Source: Parapedobacter koreensis
Lineage (GTDB): Bacteria; Bacteroidota; Bacteroidia; Sphingobacteriales; Sphingobacteriaceae
Length of the DNA: 64,000 bases
NCBI RefSeq assembly: GCF_900109365.1
Contig: NZ_FNZR01000005.1
Span: 248,001-312,000, forward strand
Direction of reading: 5' to 3'
The notes under the pieces are model-generated. The model worked only from the letters and a program-made list of their open reading frames with translations, made no database searches and was not told where the DNA came from. This document shows positions 53,473 to 62,530 of the stretch, in pieces (the stretch's first letter is position 1; every line of letters begins with the position of its first letter). Made by a program: the position numbers and the translations under genes.

Positions 53473-54138
53473 ATGATTCAATTAAACAACATATTCAAAT
53501 GGTATAATGTGGGCGGTAGCCGTTCATTCGTACTGAAAGACATCAATCTCCATATCGCAGAAGGTGAGTTTGTTTCCATCATGGGGCCATCGGGATCAGG
53601 CAAATCTACCTTGCTCCATATCCTGGGCTTATTGGATGAACCAGACGAAGGTGAATACCTTTTTATGGACGAAAACGTACTTGGGTTGAAAGAAAAGCAG
53701 CGATCAGCGCTTTATAAGCAACACATCGGCTTTGTATTTCAGGCGTATCATCTCATCGATGAGCTTACCGTATACGAAAACATCGAGACACCGCTTATTT
53801 ATAAAAACCTCAAGAGCGGTGAGCGTAAGGCCATTGTCGGCGACCTCATCGATCGCTTCGGCATTGTAGGTAAGAAAGACCTGTTTCCCACCCAGCTTTC
53901 GGGCGGTCAGCAGCAATTGGTGGGCATTGCCCGTGCGCTGGCTACCACGCCCAAGTTGTTGCTGGCTGACGAGCCTACCGGCAACCTCAATTCCAAACAA
54001 GGGGAAGATATCATGAACCTGTTCAAGCAACTCAACGAAGAAGACGGCGTGACCATTGTGCAGGTGACGCATTCTGAAAAAAATGCCGAATATGGCAATC
54101 GGATTATTGAGTTGCTCGATGGGCAAGTCGTGAAATAA
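53473..54138 (+). CDS. ABC transporter ATP-binding protein (LolD/MacB type)
   Basis: 221 aa. Walker A GPSGSGKST (38-46), signature LSGGQQQLVGIARAL and Walker B LLLADEPTGNL are intact, so it should hydrolyse ATP. The Q-to-R position after the signature (LSGGQQQLVG) has Leu where Arg is common. It powers the neighbouring MacB-like permease or a sister permease elsewhere. Confidence 0.94.
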   Translation: MIQLNNIFKWYNVGGSRSFVLKDINLHIAEGEFVSIMGPSGSGKSTLLHILGLLDEPDEGEYLFMDENVLGLKEKQRSALYKQHIGFVFQAYHLIDELTVYENIETPLIYKNLKSGERKAIVGDLIDRFGIVGKKDLFPTQLSGGQQQLVGIARALATTPKLLLADEPTGNLNSKQGEDIMNLFKQLNEEDGVTIVQVTHSEKNAEYGNRIIELLDGQVVK

Positions 54139-54146
54139 GCGGAAGG

Positions 54147-55736
54147 CTATTCACTTCGCAGCGCAAGTAGCGCCTGGGCCAATACATTGTCTGAACGGTT
54201 TCGTACCTTAAAAAAAGCTTCGCTGCCAAAATAGTAGCGGCCAAGCAGTGCTTCTATATCGGTGCGTACCATCGGCTTCACGGCATTGGCTTCCTTAAGG
54301 GTATACACGACGCCCTTGTCACGGACATGCTGCAGGAAATTCTGGTATTCCTTGTCGGGTAAAAAATAGCCTTTTAAGTAGTTTTCTACGGCATAAGCCG
54401 GCAGGGATTGGGTCAGCTTTCCGTAGACGTAGGTCTCGATGAGATTCGCTTGCCGTATTTTGCGGTATAGCGTGCTGATGCCATTGCTGTCTATCGGCAC
54501 CGATATATCCGGCGAGATACCGCCCTCGCCGTATACCAGCTTACCGGTTTCGGTTTTGTAGACTATGGTGTCTACCGTATTGCCCCGCTGGGCTGGACGA
54601 TTGGTGATGTGGACATCTTTGCCGGTATGGATGGTATACGATTTTTGGATAGACCTGCCCAATGGCGTATAATAGCGCGCCACCGTGAGGTTGAGCGCTG
54701 AACCATCACCAAGGCCAAACTGCTCTTGTACCAAGGCTTTCCCGTATGACCGTTGCCCGATGATGATGCCCCGTTCCAGATCCTGTATGGCTCCTGCAAC
54801 AATCTCGCTTGCAGAAGCAGACTGTTCGTCGATAAGCACGGCCAGCTCCCCGTCTCCGAAGATGCCATCGGCACTGGAATAGTAGTCTACCCGGGGTTCG
54901 TGTGCCCCCTCCGTATAGACTATCAGCCGCTTGTCTTCAAAAAATTGGCTGGCCAATGCCGTTGCGGCATGGAAATATCCCCCGCCGTTTTCCCTTAAAT
55001 CCAATACCAGCCGTTGTGCGCCTTGTTTTTTCAGGTTTTGGAGCGCATGTTTGAAATCGTCTGCCGTTTTGGCCCCGAAACGCCTTATTTTGATATAAGC
55101 GGTAGCACTATCGATGATATAGGCCGCATCAATGCTGCTTACCTCCACGCGATCGCGCAGCACTTTGATGGGCAGGGGCAAGTTCTTCCCATTACGGTTG
55201 ATGGTGATTTCAATGGCGGTACCCTTCTGTCCACGAATCTTTCCTTCGATGACCTTATCCGTAATATGGACGCCAGCAACGGTATCTCCGTTGATCGCAA
55301 TAAGCCTGTCTCCTACGCGTAAACCGGCCTGTTGTGCCGGGCCGCCGTTAATTAGTCCCACGGTCATCAAGGTATCATTGAGGATGTAATATTCAATGCC
55401 AATGCCTTCAAAGGTGCCTTCGAGGGTTTCATATTGCTTAAGCGCTTGGTTGGGGTGCAGGTATTCGGAATGTGGATCTAATTGGGCCACAATTTCATCG
55501 ATGGCTAAGTCCTGCAACCGATCGATGTCTACGCTGTCTACATAGTTGGTGGCAATGAGATCAATGATGTGTTGCACCTTGCCTGTTTTATCGGAAAAGC
55601 CCAGCGGCAATAGGCCTGCTCCACCCCTCGAACGGGAATTTTCATCCGCGTAATTTTGCCCGAGCAACAAACCAAGAAATAAGGCCCCACCATAGGTGGC
55701 CGCTATAAATAAGTTTCTTCTTGTCTCCTTGCGCAT
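54147..55736 (-). CDS. S41-family C-terminal processing peptidase
   Basis: 529 aa. N-terminal membrane anchor (residues about 10-26), PDZ domain (about 90-175) and protease domain with the catalytic Ser in SASASEIV and Lys in GQRSYGKALVQ. Trims C-terminal tails of exported proteins in the periplasm. Convergent with the ABC ATPase gene 8 bp away. Confidence 0.94.
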   Translation of the reverse strand: MRKETRRNLFIAATYGGALFLGLLLGQNYADENSRSRGGAGLLPLGFSDKTGKVQHIIDLIATNYVDSVDIDRLQDLAIDEIVAQLDPHSEYLHPNQALKQYETLEGTFEGIGIEYYILNDTLMTVGLINGGPAQQAGLRVGDRLIAINGDTVAGVHITDKVIEGKIRGQKGTAIEITINRNGKNLPLPIKVLRDRVEVSSIDAAYIIDSATAYIKIRRFGAKTADDFKHALQNLKKQGAQRLVLDLRENGGGYFHAATALASQFFEDKRLIVYTEGAHEPRVDYYSSADGIFGDGELAVLIDEQSASASEIVAGAIQDLERGIIIGQRSYGKALVQEQFGLGDGSALNLTVARYYTPLGRSIQKSYTIHTGKDVHITNRPAQRGNTVDTIVYKTETGKLVYGEGGISPDISVPIDSNGISTLYRKIRQANLIETYVYGKLTQSLPAYAVENYLKGYFLPDKEYQNFLQHVRDKGVVYTLKEANAVKPMVRTDIEALLGRYYFGSEAFFKVRNRSDNVLAQALLALRSE

Positions 55737-55872
55737 ATCATTGATAACCTGCGCTAAATTAAATAGTTTTCGTCATTTTCAACGGTCCTTGCATAAAAAT
55801 TGCAATAATTATATACACTTTAAGTTATCACGAAATATTAGCATTTTTGTAAAAAATAAAATAAGGAAAGCG

Positions 55873-56439
55873 ATGCACGAGATTGAGCCTTATTACCGCT
55901 GGAGAGATGATTATATCGCTGCTGAAGATGAATTGTCGCCCTTTTTCGGTACGGAATATAATGAGTTTGAATTTGATAAGCAGATATATAATTTCCTATT
56001 GCATCCCCAGTGGGATAGCTTTGGTTCCAGTACCTTGTATCTTAAAGTTTTATTTGCGGATTATCAGCGAGGGTATACGATCATTGAGCTGATCGGCGAA
56101 TGGAACGATGCCATCTATAACGACGTCATGTTGCTCAAGCGGGAGGTGATTGATATCATGGTCAGTGCCGGTATCAGCAAATTTATCATGATTGGCGAGA
56201 ATGTGCTGAACTTCCATTCTTCTGACGATTGTTATTACGAGGAGTGGTTTCAGGATATCGAAGATGGTTGGATTGCTGGCATCAATTTCCGTGACCATGT
56301 GATTGATGAATTTAAGTCGAGCAATATCGACTACTTCATTAACTTTGGCGGTGTACTCAACGAATTGAACTGGCGTAATCAAAAACCGGTACAGGTATTT
56401 AAGACGGTGGAAGAGCAACTGGTGAAGCGGCTATACTAA
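55873..56439 (+). CDS. Conserved protein of unknown function
   Basis: 188 aa from ATG 55873 with AGGAAAG as ribosome-binding sequence. Acidic and rich in Asp/Glu/Tyr/Trp, with no membrane part or known motif. The longer frame to 55696 is not family-like. Its stop overlaps the stop of idi by 4 bases. Confidence 0.7.
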   Translation: MHEIEPYYRWRDDYIAAEDELSPFFGTEYNEFEFDKQIYNFLLHPQWDSFGSSTLYLKVLFADYQRGYTIIELIGEWNDAIYNDVMLLKREVIDIMVSAGISKFIMIGENVLNFHSSDDCYYEEWFQDIEDGWIAGINFRDHVIDEFKSSNIDYFINFGGVLNELNWRNQKPVQVFKTVEEQLVKRLY

Positions 56440-56957
56440 TCCAGCCCGGCCTGTCCGAACGCCTGCTTATAAATCAATTTAAACCATGCGGTATAGGCTT
56501 CGGGATTCATTTGCATTTCACGTTCCACTTCTGCGCGTGTTGCCCATCGGTAGGCGGCCACTTCTTCAGGATTGAGCTTCGGGCTTCGATTGGTGTAGCC
56601 AACGAATACGTGGTCAAACTCATGCTCCACCAGGCCGTCGTCAAAAGACGCGCGGTATAAGAATGTGAAGGCGAAGGTCAGGGGGACTTCTAAGCCCATT
56701 TCCTCTTGCAGCCGTCGGCTTGCCGCTGCGGATGCCGCCTCGCCGGGAGCGGGATGGCTGCAGCAGGTATTGGTCCATAGGTTGGCACTGTGGTATTTAT
56801 GCGCGGCCCGTTGCTGGAGCAGCAATCGACCGGTATCGTCAAATACGAAGACACTGATTGCGCGGTGCAGCATGCCGCTTCGATGGGCTTCCATTTTCTC
56901 CATGGATCCGATCTCCTGATCGTGCTCATCTACCAATATCACATTTTCCGTCTTCAT
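56436..56957 (-). CDS. idi: Isopentenyl-diphosphate delta-isomerase, type I
   Basis: 173 aa NUDIX-fold enzyme interconverting isopentenyl and dimethylallyl diphosphate. TNTCCSHP (62-69, catalytic Cys) and EHEFDHVFVG match the type I family. Needed for isoprenoids such as quinones and undecaprenyl phosphate, and consistent with miaA use of dimethylallyl diphosphate. Confidence 0.96.
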   Translation of the reverse strand: MKTENVILVDEHDQEIGSMEKMEAHRSGMLHRAISVFVFDDTGRLLLQQRAAHKYHSANLWTNTCCSHPAPGEAASAAASRRLQEEMGLEVPLTFAFTFLYRASFDDGLVEHEFDHVFVGYTNRSPKLNPEEVAAYRWATRAEVEREMQMNPEAYTAWFKLIYKQAFGQAGLD

Positions 56958-56988
56958 ACGCTGTTGATCCCCGACTGCTGGCTCCCCA

Positions 56989-58302
56989 CTAAACCGTCTT
57001 CACGTAGCGCTCGTCGTAATTTTCGATGTCAATGATGTAGTGATTCTTGACAAGGAATTCAAAGAGCGGCCGTGCCTCATCGGATACAGGCATATTGGCC
57101 GTGGTAACGATTTGGTTGTTTTGCTTGTTGAGGTATGGGTAAGCATACAACTTTACGTTTTTGCTAAATAATCCACTTACATAGGCCAACAGTTCATCGG
57201 TATAATTGCCCTTTGTGTATTGGCTGGAGTTAAAAATGTTCCGCAAGTTGGAAATGTTTGTTGAAATACCCACATTGCGCGGTTTGAATTGGGATAAGTA
57301 TTCGGCTAAGTAATGGTTTCGGGTGAAGTTGGAAACCAAGATATGGTTGCCCGTTTCGCAAAGGTATTCCGCCCGTTCCGCAAAATACTGTAGATCTTCA
57401 TTGGTGAATTGCGGTGTCTGGTCAAGCGCGTTACTCATGAGCACTTCCACCATGACTACCAGGTTGTCGTCTTTGATGTTCAAGTTGCGCTTAAACTGGT
57501 CGACAGCCAAATTGAACAAATCAAAGTTTGGATTGGACCTCTGGCGGTATTTTGTGCGCAGGATCATGATGTCTTTTTTGTACAGCAGATCCTTGCTTTG
57601 GTAGGCTGTACCATGCGGACTGAAAATGGCGGCCTTAGAATACCCCTTGGCAATGAGGTAGAGATTGATTAGCCGTTCATTGACATCCTTGAAAGCCGGG
57701 CCACAGACCTGCACCAAATCAATTTCAACCGAGCCCCGGGAGAGGTTGTCCACCAATGACTCAATCATCGTTTGTACATCCTGCGTATAGTAGTAGGCCG
57801 CGAAAACAAGATTTACACCAAGGATGCCCAATACTTTTTGCTGCAAGAGGTTGTCGCTATCCAACAACCTGACGTGGAAGATGATTTCATTGGGCGATCC
57901 ACCTAATTCATGCTGAAAACGGATGCCCAGCCAACCATGCGGTTCGTTGGTCTTGCTGAAGTTGAGCGCCGTCACGGTGTTAGCAAACGCGAATAGGCGC
58001 TTATTCTGGTATTTTTCGCTGGTAAGCCGTTCGGTAAGCAGTTCGTACTCGTGTTCGAGCATCCTACGCAAGCGGGATTGGCTGACATACCGCCTGGATT
58101 CTTCGATGCCATAAATGGCATCACTGAACGCCATGTCGTAGGCCGACATGGTTTTGGCAATTGTCCCCGAAGCTGCTCCCGCATTGAAGAAATTACGGGC
58201 TACCTCCTGCCCTGCGCCAATCTCCGCAAACGTACCGTAGATTTCTTCATTAAGGTTGATTTTTAATGCTTTCCGTTTGGTTTCGTAGATTTCGCGTGCC
58301 AT
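56989..58302 (-). CDS. Large conserved protein of unknown function
   Basis: 437 aa with a start KRKALKINLNEEIYGTFAEIGAGQEVARNFF. I recall homologs across Bacteroidota and other phyla, sometimes mis-labelled as TonB-dependent receptor or nucleotidyltransferase, but no function is firmly known. No signal peptide, cytosolic. Diverges from kbl, with which I have often seen it. Confidence 0.8.
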   Translation of the reverse strand: MAREIYETKRKALKINLNEEIYGTFAEIGAGQEVARNFFNAGAASGTIAKTMSAYDMAFSDAIYGIEESRRYVSQSRLRRMLEHEYELLTERLTSEKYQNKRLFAFANTVTALNFSKTNEPHGWLGIRFQHELGGSPNEIIFHVRLLDSDNLLQQKVLGILGVNLVFAAYYYTQDVQTMIESLVDNLSRGSVEIDLVQVCGPAFKDVNERLINLYLIAKGYSKAAIFSPHGTAYQSKDLLYKKDIMILRTKYRQRSNPNFDLFNLAVDQFKRNLNIKDDNLVVMVEVLMSNALDQTPQFTNEDLQYFAERAEYLCETGNHILVSNFTRNHYLAEYLSQFKPRNVGISTNISNLRNIFNSSQYTKGNYTDELLAYVSGLFSKNVKLYAYPYLNKQNNQIVTTANMPVSDEARPLFEFLVKNHYIIDIENYDERYVKTV

Positions 58303-58409
58303 GGCACAAAGGTAGCGATTTAATGGTTCACCTTAAAGGGATCAATCCAAATCGATATTACCCGCGCCCTTGATTCAAAAGACTAGTCAAATTTTAGTAA
58401 TAAAAAACC

Positions 58410-58417
58410 TATTTTTG
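58410..58417 (+). promoter_or_regulatory. -7 box TATTTTTG before kbl
   Basis: Matches TAnnTTTG, 18 bases before the kbl ATG at 58436. No clear TTG -33 box. Confidence 0.5.
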
Positions 58418-58435
58418 CTACCAAAACCAGCAGTC

Positions 58436-59626
58436 ATGTATAAAACGCTCCAACCCGTACTGCAACAAGAATTGCAGGATATCAAAGACGCAGGATTATA
58501 TAAAACCGAACGGGTGATTGTGACCCCGCAAGGCGCAGCCATCAAAATCCAAAGCGGGGCAGAAGTGATCAACTTCTGCGCCAACAACTATTTGGGATTG
58601 TCTTCGCATCCGAAGGTCATCGAGGCGGCTAAAAAGACAATCGATACCCATGGCTACGGCATGTCGTCCGTCCGTTTCATCTGCGGCACCCAGGATATCC
58701 ATAAGACCTTGGAATCCAAGATATCGGAATTTCTTGGTACAGAAGATACGATCCTTTATGCTGCGGCATTCGATGCCAATGGGGGCGTGTTCGAACCCCT
58801 ATTCGGTGCCGAAGATGCCATCATTTCGGACGAGCTCAACCACGCTTCCATCATTGATGGCGTACGGCTATGCAAGGCACAGCGTTTCCGCTATAAGAAT
58901 TGTGACATGGCGGATTTGGAAGAGCAGCTCAAGGCTGCGGCGGGTGCCCGCCACCGGATTATCGTGACCGATGGGGCGTTTTCGATGGACGGAAGTGTTG
59001 CCCCCTTGGATAAAATCTGCGACTTGGCAGACCAATATGAAGCGCTTGTGATGATTGATGAGTCGCACTGCACGGGATTCACGGGCAAGACCGGCCGTGG
59101 CACGCATGAGCTGCATGGTGTGATGGGACGAATAGATATTATTACCGGCACATTGGGCAAGGCATTGGGCGGGGCTTCCGGTGGGTTTACTTCCGGCCGC
59201 AAGGAAATCATCGACATGCTGCGGCAGCGTTCACGCCCTTACCTCTTTTCCAACACGTTGGCCCCGGCTATCGCGGGTGCATCCATTGCTGTGCTGGACA
59301 TGCTGAGCGAAACCACCGAGCTGCGTGATAAATTGGAGTTCAACACGAAATATTTTCGCAGTAAGATGACCGAGGCGGGGTTCGATATCAAACCGGGCGA
59401 ACATCCGATTGTGCCGGTAATGCTTTATGACGCGCCACTGGCACAGGAGTTTGCGGCGAAGATGCTGGATGAGGGCATTTATGTTATCGGATTTTACTAT
59501 CCGGTCGTTCCCAAAGGCAAGGCCCGTATCCGCGTGCAGCTTTCGGCTGCGCATGAGCAGCATCACCTTGACAAGGCCATCGCAGCATTCACGAAAGTAG
59601 GTAAGGAATTGGGTGTCATTAAGTAA
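58436..59626 (+). CDS. kbl: Glycine C-acetyltransferase (2-amino-3-ketobutyrate CoA ligase)
   Basis: 396 aa from ATG 58436 ([20 protein letters not shown]), which matches the family start; an extension to 58370 is not. PLP-binding Lys242 in [11 protein letters not shown], His136 (SDELNHAS) and Asp208 (MIDESH) are intact. Works in threonine-to-glycine conversion with threonine dehydrogenase, not seen in this window. Alternative: serine palmitoyltransferase-like homolog, less likely. Confidence 0.93.
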   Translation: MYKTLQPVLQQELQDIKDAGLYKTERVIVTPQGAAIKIQSGAEVINFCANNYLGLSSHPKVIEAAKKTIDTHGYGMSSVRFICGTQDIHKTLESKISEFLGTEDTILYAAAFDANGGVFEPLFGAEDAIISDELNHASIIDGVRLCKAQRFRYKNCDMADLEEQLKAAAGARHRIIVTDGAFSMDGSVAPLDKICDLADQYEALVMIDESHCTGFTGKTGRGTHELHGVMGRIDIITGTLGKALGGASGGFTSGRKEIIDMLRQRSRPYLFSNTLAPAIAGASIAVLDMLSETTELRDKLEFNTKYFRSKMTEAGFDIKPGEHPIVPVMLYDAPLAQEFAAKMLDEGIYVIGFYYPVVPKGKARIRVQLSAAHEQHHLDKAIAAFTKVGKELGVIK

Positions 59627-59637
59627 TCAAGTCCGCC

Positions 59638-60564
59638 ATGCTAAGCAAAGCTCGTCTATTGACCCTTATTTCGGTGGTTTTTTACCAATTCGTTGTAGGG
59701 CAGGAAAACCAGCCACGGCCAGCTGCCGGGACAGCATATGTTGTCCCTTTTCAATTAACCGCATATAACAACCTTTCCGTGCGTGCGGTGCTCAATGGCC
59801 GGGATTCGGTTGATTTGATGTTCCATACGGCCGCTAATGCCGTCACGCTCACCGAGACGGCTGTCGGAAAATTGAAAACCCTGCATTTCGATGATAGTAC
59901 GGAAGGCATAAAAAGCTGGGGCGGCGAGCAGTCCGCGCGGTTGAGCAGCCGCAATGCCCTGCAGATTGGAGCACTTACATGGGAAAATGTGCCGATATGG
60001 GAAAACACGAATTCGGGCCAGGGCACTGAAGGCAAATTCGGGATAGATCTTTTTGAAAACAAGGTCATTGAAATCGACTTTGAAAGGCGCGTCCTGGTGA
60101 TCGATTCAAGCCTCCCCGACGAGTCGGACGGATACGAAAAGCTCAAATTGACGATTGATGGCGATTATTTATTTTTGACAGGGATATGCACCATCGGAGA
60201 AAAAAAGGTGGCGCATAAATTTTTAATCCACTCGGGCTATGGGGGAGCTGTGCTGTTTGATGATGAGTTTGTACGCGCCAACCACATCGGCGAACACTTG
60301 GAAATTGTCGGCGAGCAGACGTTGAAAGACTCGTACGGAAATACGCTGATTACGAAAAAGGCGGTTCTTCCAGCGCTGGGTATTGGACGCGAAACCCTGC
60401 AGGATGTGCCGGTTGGATTTTTTGAGGGAGCGATTGGAAGGCAGAAGATGAGCGTCATTGGCGGTGACGTATTAAAGCGGTTCACTCTAATTATTGATGC
60501 GCGACGGGAATATGTGTATTTAAAACCCAATGGATTGGCTCGTTCGGGGTATACTCCGGTGTAA
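59638..60564 (+). CDS. Exported retropepsin-like pseudo-protease
   Basis: 308 aa, signal peptide (1-21, ending VVGQ). Two half-domains of an aspartic-protease (retropepsin/pepsin-like) fold. The catalytic Asp positions are His: MFHTAAN (62-67 area, His63) and FLIHSGYGG (His198), instead of DTG/DSG. Probably catalytically inactive, or a different chemistry or ligand binding. Follows kbl. Confidence 0.75.
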   Translation: MLSKARLLTLISVVFYQFVVGQENQPRPAAGTAYVVPFQLTAYNNLSVRAVLNGRDSVDLMFHTAANAVTLTETAVGKLKTLHFDDSTEGIKSWGGEQSARLSSRNALQIGALTWENVPIWENTNSGQGTEGKFGIDLFENKVIEIDFERRVLVIDSSLPDESDGYEKLKLTIDGDYLFLTGICTIGEKKVAHKFLIHSGYGGAVLFDDEFVRANHIGEHLEIVGEQTLKDSYGNTLITKKAVLPALGIGRETLQDVPVGFFEGAIGRQKMSVIGGDVLKRFTLIIDARREYVYLKPNGLARSGYTPV

Positions 60565-60646
60565 GGAGACTCCTTGAAATAGTCGTCGAACTAGATGAAA
60601 ACCACCGATTAGATAAAAAAATCTCCTGATTCTCTTATATTTTCAC

Positions 60647-60654
60647 TACCTTTG
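60647..60654 (+). promoter_or_regulatory. -7 box TACCTTTG before typA
   Basis: Matches TAnnTTTG, 33 bases before the ATG; CTG at 60626-60628 is a likely weak -33 element (18-bp spacing). Confidence 0.6.
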
Positions 60655-60687
60655 CGCCCTTAAAAATGGACAAAACATTTTGCTGGG

Positions 60688-62493
60688 ATGCAGAAAATCA
60701 GAAACATAGCAATCATCGCGCACGTAGACCACGGAAAGACCACCTTGGTAGACAAAATCCTCCACTTCACCAACCTCTTCCGTGACAACGAGCAGACCGG
60801 TGAGCTCATATTGGACAACAACGACCTCGAACGCGAACGGGGTATTACGATCGTCTCCAAAAACGTGTCGGTAAAATACAAGGACATCAAGATCAACATC
60901 ATCGACACACCGGGCCACGCCGACTTCGGCGGGGAGGTGGAGCGTGTGCTGAAGATGGCTGATGGCGTCATCCTGTTGGTGGATGCCTTTGAAGGTCCCA
61001 TGCCACAGACCCGCTTCGTGACGCAGAAAGCACTTGGCCTTGGCCTGAAACCGATTGTGGTGGTCAATAAGGTTGATAAGGAAAATTGTCGGCCCGACGA
61101 GGTGTATGAAGCCGTGTTCGATTTGTTTTTCAGCCTTGATGCTACGGAAGAACAGCTTGACTTTCCGGTGCTGTACGGCTCGTCCAAGCAGGGCTGGATG
61201 TCTACCGATTGGAAGCAACCCAAGGAAGATTTCACGGATTTACTGGAGGCCATTCTCCAGCACATTCCTGCGGCGCCTTACGCAGAAGGGACATTGCAGA
61301 TGCAGGTGACTTCACTGGACTATTCTTCTTTCGTAGGCCGGATTGCCATCGGCCGGGTAGCTCGGGGCGGCATCAAAGAAAACCAACCGGTATCCTTGGT
61401 AAAACGGGATGGCAAAATCGTGAAATCTCGTGTGAAAGAATTGCATACTTTCGAAGGCCTTGGCCGTGTGAAGGTACAGGAAGTAAAAGCAGGGGATATC
61501 TGTGCGGTAGTGGGTATCGAAGGATTTGATATCGGCGATACGATTGCTGATTTCGAGAATCCTGAACAATTGGCGGTCATCAAAATCGATGAGCCTACCA
61601 TGAATATGCTATTCACCATCAACACATCACCGTTCTTTGGCAAAGAAGGAAAATTTGTGACCTCGCGCCATTTGCAGGAACGGTTGTATAAAGAAATGGA
61701 GAAAAACCTGGCTCTGAAGGTCGTGCCTACCGAGTCTCCCGATTCCTACCTGGTATATGGCCGGGGTATCCTGCACTTGTCCGTGCTGATAGAAACCATG
61801 CGTCGTGAAGGATACGAATTGCAAGTAGGCCAACCACAGGTCATCATCAAGGAAATCGACGGTGTGAAGTGTGAACCTATTGAGACGTTGGTGGTGGATG
61901 TCCCTGCCGAAGTATCCGGTAAAGTTATCGAGCTGGTTACCCAACGTAAGGGCGAACTCCTCATTATGGAGACAAAAGGCGATATGCAGCACCTGGAGTT
62001 TGATATCCCTTCGCGTGGTATCATCGGCCTGCGTAACAATGTGCTTACCGCCACAGCTGGTGAGGCCGTGATGGCACACCGCTTCAAAGCATATGAGCCC
62101 TGGAAAGGCTCCATTCCGGGTCGCTTGGCCGGGGTATTGGTATCCATGGAAAAGGGGCAGACCACGGCGTATTCCATCGATAAGCTACAAGATCGCGGTC
62201 GCTTCTTCGTCGATCCCGGTGTGGATGTTTATGAAGGGCAGATCGTGGGTGAGCATATCCGCGACAATGACCTGGTCGTCAACCTTGTGAAAGGCAAGCA
62301 GCTCACCAATATGCGGGCATCAGGCAGTGATGACAACGTACGCATTGCGCCGGCCATCAAGTTTTCCCTGGAAGAGTCCATGGAGTATATCCAGGCAGAT
62401 GAGTACATCGAAGTGACACCGCAAAGTATCCGGCTCCGCAAGATATACCTTACGGAAAACGAACGGAAGATAAACGCCAAGAAATTCCAATAA
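60688..62493 (+). CDS. typA: GTP-binding protein TypA/BipA
   Basis: 601 aa translational GTPase. P-loop AHVDHGKT (11-18), DTPGHADFGG and NKVDK are G1-G4 motifs; EF-Tu-like and C-terminal domains complete the family length. Acts on ribosomes in assembly and stress. A terminator follows, partly inside the neighbouring susD gene. Confidence 0.98.
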   Translation: MQKIRNIAIIAHVDHGKTTLVDKILHFTNLFRDNEQTGELILDNNDLERERGITIVSKNVSVKYKDIKINIIDTPGHADFGGEVERVLKMADGVILLVDAFEGPMPQTRFVTQKALGLGLKPIVVVNKVDKENCRPDEVYEAVFDLFFSLDATEEQLDFPVLYGSSKQGWMSTDWKQPKEDFTDLLEAILQHIPAAPYAEGTLQMQVTSLDYSSFVGRIAIGRVARGGIKENQPVSLVKRDGKIVKSRVKELHTFEGLGRVKVQEVKAGDICAVVGIEGFDIGDTIADFENPEQLAVIKIDEPTMNMLFTINTSPFFGKEGKFVTSRHLQERLYKEMEKNLALKVVPTESPDSYLVYGRGILHLSVLIETMRREGYELQVGQPQVIIKEIDGVKCEPIETLVVDVPAEVSGKVIELVTQRKGELLIMETKGDMQHLEFDIPSRGIIGLRNNVLTATAGEAVMAHRFKAYEPWKGSIPGRLAGVLVSMEKGQTTAYSIDKLQDRGRFFVDPGVDVYEGQIVGEHIRDNDLVVNLVKGKQLTNMRASGSDDNVRIAPAIKFSLEESMEYIQADEYIEVTPQSIRLRKIYLTENERKINAKKFQ

Positions 62494-62503
62494 ACAAACG
62501 GAG

Positions 62504-62530
62504 AACCCCAGCCTCAATAGCCGGGGTTTT
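62504..62530 (+). terminator. Rho-independent terminator of typA
   Basis: AACCCCAGC (62504-62512) pairs with GCCGGGGTT (62520-62528), one mismatch, then TTTT. The stem overlaps the susD stop (62514-62516). Confidence 0.75.
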
